From the NCBI GenBank assembly GCA_009744235.1, contig WPHV01000007.1:124001-188000 (forward strand): a stretch of 64,000 nucleotides of DNA, read 5' to 3'. The DNA comes from Gillisella vitis. Lineage in GTDB: Bacteria; Pseudomonadota; Alphaproteobacteria; Rhizobiales; Rhizobiaceae. The notes beneath the pieces were generated by a model. It was not told the DNA's origin. It made no database searches and was given only the letters and a program-made list of their open reading frames with translations. Shown piece after piece: positions 25,076 through 32,015 of this stretch. The stretch's first letter is position 1. Every line of letters starts with the position of its first letter. A program made the position numbers and the translations under genes.

Positions 25076-26995
25076 ATGGCTGAAGCAGATTTTCGTCTGG
25101 ACAATGCTTGGTATCCTGTCGATGGCGATGATGGCGGCGGTTTCGTCTTCACCCTCTACAATTTATCATCCGAGCCTATCAGCGGTTTCAAACTTGCCTA
25201 TACCGCCTTGACGCGGGTGAAAGATGGTCCGGTCTGCGACAACGCGGTTTTCCTGCGGCGCAACGCCAATTTTCACCAGTTTGCACCACCGGAAGGACTG
25301 GTCCTCGTGCCAGGAGCGTGCTGGCGGTTTACGGTTCAGGGCCTCTGGCGGCCTGCGCGCCACCGCACGGATGGCGCAAAATCGGCCTATCTGACGCTTA
25401 CCGATGGACGCCATGTCGCCGTCTCCGTCGATGATCTTATGCTACAAGGCCGGGTGAGCGAACCTGCCCCCGTTCTGTTGCCGAAGGGTGAAGTCAGCAA
25501 GCCTTTTTCACTGCTGCCTTGGCCCGTCGAGGCGAACCTTGCTGCGGGCGATGGTTTTCCCGTGGCGATCTATCCCGCAACGGACACGGATCTTCCCAGC
25601 TTACAGGCGGTTGAGCGGATCAATGCGCTTTACCGGCGGCTGTTTGCAGTCGGCCATGTGCCATTTTCGCTGGCCCCGGTCGATCAGGGCAAAGCCTTGA
25701 AACTCGCCCATGATCCCGCACTCGGCGCATCCGCCTATCGGCTCGATTTTACGGAAGAGATTACCCTATCTCATGGCGACGAGGCGGGACGGCAATATGG
25801 ACTGACGGCCTTGGCGCAAATGCTGCATGGAGTAAGACGGGACCCCGCGCAGTTCCGGTTTCCGGTCTCCGGCCAGATCAAGGATGCGCCGCGTTACGGC
25901 TGGCGCGGCTGCCATCTTGATGTATCCCGGCAATTTTATCCGACGCAGGACGTTCTGCGGCTGATCGATATTATGGCCTGGATGAAGCTGAATATTTTCC
26001 ACTGGCATCTGACCGATGACGAGGCCTGGCGGCTGGAAATCAAGGCCTATCCGCAACTGACGACTGTTGGTGTGCTGCGTGGCCCGGATGAGCCGATGTT
26101 GCCGCAGCTTGGCAATGGCGCGGAGCCGGTCGGTGGCTTTTACACCCAGGAGGATGTTGGCCACATCGTCGCCCACGCCGCCTTGCTGCATGTCGAAGTC
26201 GTGCCTGAGATCGACATTCCGGGTCATAGCACGGCGATCTTGACAGCCTTGCCTGAGCTGGTCGATGGCCAGGAAGCACCTGACAGCTACCGGCCCGTCC
26301 AGGGCTATCCGAATAACGCGCTTAACCCGGCCATCGAGCAGACCTATGTGTTTCTCGGCAAGGTCTTGGATGAGATGGCGATGCTGTTTCCCTCCGATCT
26401 CGTGCATGTCGGCGGCGACGAGGTTGCGGCCAATACCTGGATGGCCTCTCCATTGGCGAAAAAGCTGATGGAGCAGGAGGGCATTGACGGCACATTTGGG
26501 CTGCAAAGCCATTTCATGAAGCGGATTCAGCAGATGTTGAAAGAACGCGGCAAGAAACTGGCTGGCTGGGACGAAGTATCCCATGGTGGCGGTGTCGATC
26601 CGCAGGGTACGCTGCTGATGGCCTGGCAGAAGCCGGAGGTTGGGCTGGATCTGGCGCGGCAGGGCTATGACGTGGTGATGACGCCGGGTCAGGCCTATTA
26701 TCTCGATATGGTGCAGGACGAAGCGTGGCAGGAACCGGGCGCCAGCTGGGCCGGCACCGTGCCGCCGCACCATACCTACACCTATGAAGCCGTCGCGGAA
26801 TTTCCTGAGGAATTAAAGCCGAGGATGCGGGGTGTGCAGGCCTGTATCTGGTCAGAGCATTTCCTGAACCGGGATTACTTCAACCACCTCGTCTTCCCCC
26901 GCCTGCCAGCTGTTGCAGAGGCCGCCTGGACCCCCAGGGATCAGAAGGACTGGCAGCGGTTTGCAGCTCTCGTGCCGCTGATGCCACGTTTTTAA
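25076..26995 (+). CDS. GH20 beta-N-acetylhexosaminidase, cytoplasmic
   Basis: The 639-residue enzyme removes terminal GlcNAc or GalNAc from the non-reducing end of glycans. An N-terminal all-beta region (1 to about 145) resembles a carbohydrate-binding fold, a GH20b-like domain follows, and the catalytic barrel starts near residue 285 (RYGWRGCHLDVSRQF). The catalytic pair Asp448-Glu449 lies in HVGGDEVAANTW. There is no signal peptide, so it should act on an imported substrate. AAGGAG precedes the ATG. It sits between the SDR gene and M81 copy 2, 11 nt from the latter. A cytoplasmic exo-hexosaminidase next to peptidases points to a GlcNAc-containing glycopeptide or muropeptide-like substrate. 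Confidence 0.93.
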   Translation: MAEADFRLDNAWYPVDGDDGGGFVFTLYNLSSEPISGFKLAYTALTRVKDGPVCDNAVFLRRNANFHQFAPPEGLVLVPGACWRFTVQGLWRPARHRTDGAKSAYLTLTDGRHVAVSVDDLMLQGRVSEPAPVLLPKGEVSKPFSLLPWPVEANLAAGDGFPVAIYPATDTDLPSLQAVERINALYRRLFAVGHVPFSLAPVDQGKALKLAHDPALGASAYRLDFTEEITLSHGDEAGRQYGLTALAQMLHGVRRDPAQFRFPVSGQIKDAPRYGWRGCHLDVSRQFYPTQDVLRLIDIMAWMKLNIFHWHLTDDEAWRLEIKAYPQLTTVGVLRGPDEPMLPQLGNGAEPVGGFYTQEDVGHIVAHAALLHVEVVPEIDIPGHSTAILTALPELVDGQEAPDSYRPVQGYPNNALNPAIEQTYVFLGKVLDEMAMLFPSDLVHVGGDEVAANTWMASPLAKKLMEQEGIDGTFGLQSHFMKRIQQMLKERGKKLAGWDEVSHGGGVDPQGTLLMAWQKPEVGLDLARQGYDVVMTPGQAYYLDMVQDEAWQEPGASWAGTVPPHHTYTYEAVAEFPEELKPRMRGVQACIWSEHFLNRDYFNHLVFPRLPAVAEAAWTPRDQKDWQRFAALVPLMPRF

Positions 26996-27006
26996 GGAAA
27001 TCGGAC

Positions 27007-28473
27007 ATGGAATTTCGAATTGCCGTTGGCGGCATTCACACGGAATGCAGCACGTCATCGCCGGTGCTGATGCAGATCGGGGATTTTCGCGTGCTGCGCG
27101 GTGACGATCTCTTAGGTGCCGATTATTTCAGCTTTCTTGGCACGGATGGGGTGAAGCCTTTGCCCTTGCTGCATGCCCGCGCCGTTCCAGGCGGCCCGGT
27201 TTCGCGCCAGACCTATGACAGTTTCAAGGCCGAATTCCTGGAACGGTTGCAGGCAGCGCTGCCGCTGGACGGGCTCTATCTCGCCATGCATGGCGCTATG
27301 AATGTCGAGGGCATGGACGATGCCGAGGGTGATTGGATCGCTTCTGCCCGCGCTGTGGTTGGCCCGGATTGCCCGGTGGCTGCAAGCTATGATCTGCATG
27401 GCAATGTCACCCAGAAAATCATCGATCAGCTCGATATTTTCGCGGGTTACCGGACCGCGCCGCATATCGATGTGCGCGAAACCATGGTGCGGGCCTGGGA
27501 CATGCTGGTAAAGGCACTGCGGACTGGCGAAAAGCCCGGTGTCGCCTGGGCACCTGTGCCGGTTCTTCTTCCCGGAGAACGAACCTCTACCGAAGACGAA
27601 CCAGCCAAAAGCCTTTACTTGAAATTGCCGCAGCATGATCAGCGACCGGGGATATGGGATGCCAATCTGATGGTTGGTTATGTCTGGGCCGACGAGCCGC
27701 GCGCCACGGCCTGTGCCGTGGTCACAGGCGTGGATCGAAGCGAGGCGCAAAAGGTGGCTGAGGAGATTGCCCGATCTTACTGGGAAGCGCGCCATGCCTT
27801 CCGGTTCGGCCCGGTGACGGGGTCCCTGAAGGATATGCTCGACATCGCCGAAACAACTCAGACCCGGCCGATTGTTCTAGCTGACTCGGGCGACAACCCC
27901 ACCGGCGGTGGCGTTGGCGACCGCGCCGATGTCCTGGGGGCATTGATCGCACGCAATTTCGACGGGGCGGTGATTGGCGGGATTACCGACAAGCCCGCAG
28001 TCGATGCCTGTTTTTCCGCGGGCGAGGGGGCAAAATTGGCGCTGAAGGTCGGTGGATCACTCGATCCGGCAAGCCCGTCGGTTGAGGTGGATTGCGAGGT
28101 GCTTCGACTGGACGATCCGGGTGTGGCGACGGAGCGCCAGGCCATCGTCAAAATCGGTGGTATTACCCTTATTCTCGCCAGTAAGCGCAGGCCCTACCAC
28201 AATCTGGCCGATTTCACCCGGCATGGCATTGATCCGAAAGCGGTGCGGTTGCTGGTGGTAAAGTCGGGCTATCTTTCTCCCGAGCTTCAGCCAATTTCCA
28301 ATCCGAACCTGATGGCGCTGACCGATGGGGTCATCAACCAGGATATCGAAGCCTTGCCGAGCAAGCGCCGCAAACAACCGACCTATCCCTTCGTCAAGGA
28401 TTTCGATTACCAGCCGAAAGCGACGACCTCAGCACGGTGGACGGGTAGTGACAATCGTTCAGGGACAGACTGA
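27007..28473 (+). CDS. M81-family metallopeptidase (MlrC-like), copy 2
   Basis: The 488-residue paralogue of the left-arm M81 protein carries GGIHTECSTSSP (His11), MHGAMNVEGMDDAEGD (His95), the metal motif YDLHGNVT (Asp129, His131) and LADSGDNPTGGGVGDRADV. It is only distantly similar to copy 1 outside these motifs, so the two may have different specificities rather than being a recent duplication. AAGGAAATCGGAC precedes the ATG, and the gene is tightly spaced after the GH20 gene. The substrate is unknown. Confidence 0.88.
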   Translation: MEFRIAVGGIHTECSTSSPVLMQIGDFRVLRGDDLLGADYFSFLGTDGVKPLPLLHARAVPGGPVSRQTYDSFKAEFLERLQAALPLDGLYLAMHGAMNVEGMDDAEGDWIASARAVVGPDCPVAASYDLHGNVTQKIIDQLDIFAGYRTAPHIDVRETMVRAWDMLVKALRTGEKPGVAWAPVPVLLPGERTSTEDEPAKSLYLKLPQHDQRPGIWDANLMVGYVWADEPRATACAVVTGVDRSEAQKVAEEIARSYWEARHAFRFGPVTGSLKDMLDIAETTQTRPIVLADSGDNPTGGGVGDRADVLGALIARNFDGAVIGGITDKPAVDACFSAGEGAKLALKVGGSLDPASPSVEVDCEVLRLDDPGVATERQAIVKIGGITLILASKRRPYHNLADFTRHGIDPKAVRLLVVKSGYLSPELQPISNPNLMALTDGVINQDIEALPSKRRKQPTYPFVKDFDYQPKATTSARWTGSDNRSGTD

Positions 28474-28582
28474 ATCCGCCCGGCACCCAGGCAAACTTTA
28501 AACGAGAGATCAGCAATCTCCTTCCCCAAAGATGCCGCCGGTAAAACCAGCGGCAGCTTGTTTTGACAAAGATAGCGCGTTC

Positions 28583-29803
28583 ATGCCGCCAGTTCTCTCC
28601 ATTATCGCCGCCAATCCGGGTATCCGGATTAGCGCGATTGCGATTTTCTTCTTCGGCTTGTCCGGCGCGACCACGGCTCCCTATATGTCGATCATCGGCA
28701 TACACGAGTTGGGATTGAGCAATGCGCATTACTCGCTGCTGATCTTCATCGCTTCTTGCGTCAATGTCGCCGCCAGCGTTGCCGTGGGAATATTGGCCGA
28801 CAGGCTTGGACATTTTCGCATGCCGATGGTCATCGTCAGCTTGTTTGGCGTGGTCGGTTATGGGGTGGTGTTTCTCGAACCGAACCAGATCATCTTCGTT
28901 GGCTCCGCGCTCCTGTTGCTGCCGGTTTACAACGCATTGAATTCGCTGATATTTGCCAATGTGCGTGCCGCATCCAAGGATATGCCGGTGCGTGAACTGA
29001 TTGCAGTCAATTCCGGCGTGCGGGCCGTTATCTCGGCCTCCTGGGTCTTGGTGCCGGGTCTGGTTGGCTTCTTTCTTGCTGGTCAGAAAAGCATGTTGCC
29101 TGCCTTTCTGTTTGCCAGCCTTGGCGGACTCGCCTGCTTCGTGCTGTTTCTGGTCTGGTTGCCGAAGGCGGAGGCACGGGCCGAACCCTCGGCAAGCCTT
29201 GCCTTTTTTTCATCCCTGTCGAAAATCGCCTCACCTGGGTTATTGTTGCGGCTTGGCGCCATCGCGCTGATCACTGCCATGCTGCAAATGAACGGCGTGG
29301 TGTTGCCGCTTGTCATGACCGGGCCAGCGCATGGCACGACCGGCGATGTCGGTATTATCGTCGGTATCGTCGCCTTTCTGGAAATCGTCTTCATTCTGTT
29401 CTGGGGCTGGGTGGAGCGCAAGACCTCCAGCGTGGCAACGCTGGTTGCCGGTGCGTTGATCTATTGCGTCTATCTGCTAGGTCTCGGTTTTGCCTCGCGA
29501 CCAGAACATGTCTATCTGCTCTCCGGCATTGCCGGTTTCGGGGCGGCGGCGATTATCAGTGTGCCGATTACCTATCTGCAAAACCTGATTGCCGATCGTG
29601 CCGGGCTTGGCAGTTCGCTCATTGCGGTGAATATCTTCTTGAGTGGCGGATTGAACTCCCTGCTTTTTGCATTCGGCACAGGCATCAGCAATTATTCAGG
29701 CACAGCAATGCTCGGCGCGTTGGCAGGATTCTGCGGTATTCTACTGTTGCTGATTCTCGAAAAACCCAGATCCTTCAAGGTGTCCATTGAACGGAATGCT
29801 TAA
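28583..29803 (+). CDS. MFS transporter, sugar efflux transporter (SET) type
   Basis: The 406-residue protein has twelve predicted helices and begins with NPGIRISAIAIFFFGLSGATTAPYMSI, which resembles SetA/SotA-like sugar efflux transporters. Conserved features include VAVGILADRLGHFRMP between helices 2 and 3. The start is uncertain: ATG 28583 gives the family length, ATG 28532 is in frame, and neither has a clear ribosome-binding site. In this cluster it might export a by-product sugar or import the substrate; the sequence does not decide this. Confidence 0.82.
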   Translation: MPPVLSIIAANPGIRISAIAIFFFGLSGATTAPYMSIIGIHELGLSNAHYSLLIFIASCVNVAASVAVGILADRLGHFRMPMVIVSLFGVVGYGVVFLEPNQIIFVGSALLLLPVYNALNSLIFANVRAASKDMPVRELIAVNSGVRAVISASWVLVPGLVGFFLAGQKSMLPAFLFASLGGLACFVLFLVWLPKAEARAEPSASLAFFSSLSKIASPGLLLRLGAIALITAMLQMNGVVLPLVMTGPAHGTTGDVGIIVGIVAFLEIVFILFWGWVERKTSSVATLVAGALIYCVYLLGLGFASRPEHVYLLSGIAGFGAAAIISVPITYLQNLIADRAGLGSSLIAVNIFLSGGLNSLLFAFGTGISNYSGTAMLGALAGFCGILLLLILEKPRSFKVSIERNA

Positions 29804-29814
29804 AAGAGACCATC

Positions 29815-30570
29815 ATGGCAGGACGTGAACCAGAAAAGAACGAAGGCGGTTTGCTAGAAGTCTGCGTCGATTCCGTTGCGGGGCTGGAGGCGGCGATTGC
29901 CGGTGGCGCAGGCCGGATCGAGCTGTGCGCCGCCCTTGACTGCGGGGGGCTGACGCCGACATCAGGTCTGATGCTGCGTGCCGCTCAGGCACCCATCCCG
30001 GTTTTTGCGATGATCCGGCCACGGGCAGGTAGCTTCGTGTTTTCGCCGGATGAGGTCGCCGTCATGGCAGCGGATATCCATGCGGCGCGGCAGGCGGGGC
30101 TATCCGGTGTCGTGCTTGGGGCGTCTCTGCCTGATGGACGATTGGACCTTGAGGTGCTTGGCAAACTTACGGCGGTCGCGTCTGGCCTCGCCACGACATT
30201 GCACCGGGCTTTTGACCTCGTGCCGGACTTTGACGAAGCGCTGGAGCAGGCGGTTGCGCTCGGATTTGGTCGAATTCTCACGTCTGGTGGCGCGCAATCC
30301 GTCGTCGCCGGTTTCGATCGTCTGAAATCGCTTTCAAGGGCGGCAGATGGCCGGATTATCATCATGCCCGGTGGTGGATTGAGGCCTGATCGCATCGCGC
30401 CGTTCTGGCAGGCCGGCTTGCGGGAGTTTCACGCCTCTTGCAGCGTGCCAGCGACGGTCGATCCCGTTCTGGTCGATTTTGGTTTTGCCAGGGCGGGGCA
30501 GGCGCAGACCGATAGCGATGTGGTCCGCAGACTTGCCGAGGCAATCGAAAACTGCCGCACTCTGCCCTGA
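29815..30570 (+). CDS. cutC: CutC-family protein
   Basis: The 251-residue TIM-barrel protein matches CutC: LLEVCVDSVAGLEAAIAGGAGRIELC at the start, PVFAMIRPRAGSFVFS, TTLHRAFDLVPD, RILTSGGAQSV and a late REFHASCS. CutC was named for copper tolerance in Escherichia coli, but its biochemical role is disputed, and homologues often sit beside glycan-degradation genes. Here it is the last gene of the right arm, 11 nt after the MFS gene, which favours a sugar-linked rather than a copper function. It converges with the thioesterase gene. Confidence 0.9.
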   Translation: MAGREPEKNEGGLLEVCVDSVAGLEAAIAGGAGRIELCAALDCGGLTPTSGLMLRAAQAPIPVFAMIRPRAGSFVFSPDEVAVMAADIHAARQAGLSGVVLGASLPDGRLDLEVLGKLTAVASGLATTLHRAFDLVPDFDEALEQAVALGFGRILTSGGAQSVVAGFDRLKSLSRAADGRIIIMPGGGLRPDRIAPFWQAGLREFHASCSVPATVDPVLVDFGFARAGQAQTDSDVVRRLAEAIENCRTLP

Positions 30571-30574
30571 TAGG

Positions 30575-30967
30575 TTATACGGCTTCCGGCTCCACCTGGC
30601 GCGGCGCGCCTTTTTCGTCCAGCGCCACCATGATGAAATGGGCGTCGGTGACCTTCTGGCGCTCCTGCGTAAACTGCCTGCGGACCCAGCACTCGACATA
30701 GAGTGTCATGGAGGTGCGACCGACGTGACTGATCGATGTGTAGATGCACACGGTATCACCGACCTTGACCGGGCGTTTGAAGCTAACTTCCTTGACCGCC
30801 GCCGTGACCGTGCGGCCTTTCGCACGCTCGGAAGAGCGGATGCCAGCGGCTGCGTCCATCTGCGCCAGAACCCAGCCACCGAAAATATCTCCGGCGGGAT
30901 TGGTATCGGCTGGCATGGCGAGTGTGCGTAATGTCAATTCGCCCTGAGGCTCGTCAATCTCAGTCAT
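30575..30967 (-). CDS. Acyl-CoA thioesterase, hotdog fold (YciA-like)
   Basis: The 130-residue single-hotdog protein has the YciA-type segment NPAGDIFGGWVLAQMDAAAGI, with the family aspartate, followed by VKEVSFKRPVKVGD and FTQERQKVTDAHFIMVALDE. It should hydrolyse acyl-CoA thioesters in the cytoplasm as a homohexamer. GGAAGACA precedes the ATG. It is a single gene converging with cutC, and its regulator is not apparent. Confidence 0.92.
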   Translation of the reverse strand: MTEIDEPQGELTLRTLAMPADTNPAGDIFGGWVLAQMDAAAGIRSSERAKGRTVTAAVKEVSFKRPVKVGDTVCIYTSISHVGRTSMTLYVECWVRRQFTQERQKVTDAHFIMVALDEKGAPRQVEPEAV

Positions 30968-31126
30968 TGTCTTCCAACTTTCGCCTAGAGGATGGTGGAC
31001 TCTGCGCTATCGCCGCAATCCTCCATCTAATCGAAATGAGAAATAGGCTCTCCGCGCGGAAAGGTCGAGAGTGCAGGCATGCGCCTGCGGCACTGCGGGT
31101 TTGCCGAAAAGCTTTACCTTGCGATT

Positions 31127-31813
31127 TTACGGCTTTTCAGCGACCTCAATGGATGCGATCAACCGCTCGACATAAGCGGAAAACAGGACGCCCATATCGG
31201 TACTGTCGGGCAGCCGCAGCCAGAGCATTTGCAAGCCGTCCATCAGACCGATAATTTCCGTTGCGACCCCTTGGGGATCGATGTCGGATTTGATCTCATG
31301 ATTCAGAATGCCTTCTGCAAAGATACTGGCCAGTTTGTGGCGCAGTTGCAGGCTACGTTTGTGAAACCACGCCTGGGCCGGGTGCCCTGCAAGCAGGCTT
31401 TCGGCGTTAAGGATCGAGAATGCCCGCACAACCCCCTCCGATTGCATGTTTTGGTTGGTGACCTCAACCAATAGGCCGAGGAAATCGCGCCAATGGGGAG
31501 TTTTCTTGTTTAAGTCCGGCGCTGTCTCTTTGTCTCGCCGTTCCAGGATCGCCAGGAGAAGGTCAACCTTGGTCGGAAAATAATGCAGAAGACCAGGAAG
31601 AGACAGGCCGACATCCTCAGCAATGTCTGCAATTGCAGCATTTTGAAAGCCATCCTTGGCAAAACGGTTGAGCGCAGCCTGCAGGATTTCTTCTCGCCGT
31701 GCGGCCCCTTTCACCGAATTTCGGCGGCGGCCTGCGACCGTATCGACGGGAGGTAGGCCTGCATCGGATATGTCCTGTCTTGCCATTTGTCTCACTTTCA
31801 GGTTGCATCGCAT
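31127..31813 (-). CDS. TetR-family transcriptional regulator
   Basis: The 228-residue regulator has a TetR DNA-binding domain (EEILQAALNRFAKDGFQNAAIADIAEDVGLSLPGLLHYFPTKVDLLLAIL, read in segments over about residues 38-88) and a C-terminal BetI-like ligand domain ending with VLFSAYVERLIASI. ATG 31813 follows AAGGAGG closely, and ATG 31786 is an alternative. The open frame continues to 31930, but that part overlaps a rhizobial intergenic repeat and is unlikely to be translated. It is divergent from the GH3 glucosidase and may regulate it. Confidence 0.86.
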   Translation of the reverse strand: MRCNLKVRQMARQDISDAGLPPVDTVAGRRRNSVKGAARREEILQAALNRFAKDGFQNAAIADIAEDVGLSLPGLLHYFPTKVDLLLAILERRDKETAPDLNKKTPHWRDFLGLLVEVTNQNMQSEGVVRAFSILNAESLLAGHPAQAWFHKRSLQLRHKLASIFAEGILNHEIKSDIDPQGVATEIIGLMDGLQMLWLRLPDSTDMGVLFSAYVERLIASIEVAEKP

Positions 31814-31823
31814 GCCCTCCTTA

Positions 31824-31870
31824 GAGCTTGTCTTGGGAAAAGTGGAACCCAATTTTCTGAAAAGACAAAC
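31824..31870. repeat. Rhizobial intergenic palindromic element
   Basis: GAGCTTGTCTTGGGAAAAGT, then GGAACCCAATTTTCTGAAAA, then GACAAAC forms an imperfect palindrome (GGGAAAAGTGG... with ...TTTTCTGAAAAG). It fits the common rhizobial intergenic element as I recall it. It lies between a TetR gene and the GH3 gene; a degenerate second copy is at 951-983. Confidence 0.62.
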
Positions 31871-32015
31871 GAAAACGTAAGAGGCCAGGGATGAAGGCTC
31901 AATCCGAACCTGATCGCCTCTAGAGCTCAATCGAAAACCGGGTGAAGGCAGACAGGATCTCTTGCGAGAAATAATAATACCGAGTAGTTGGTAGGTAAAT
32001 AGGGAGGAGTATCAC

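Noticed and set aside
31814..31930. N-terminal extension of the TetR protein (39 extra codons)
   Set aside because: The stretch coincides with a rhizobial intergenic repeat, and AAGGAGG lies directly before ATG 31813.
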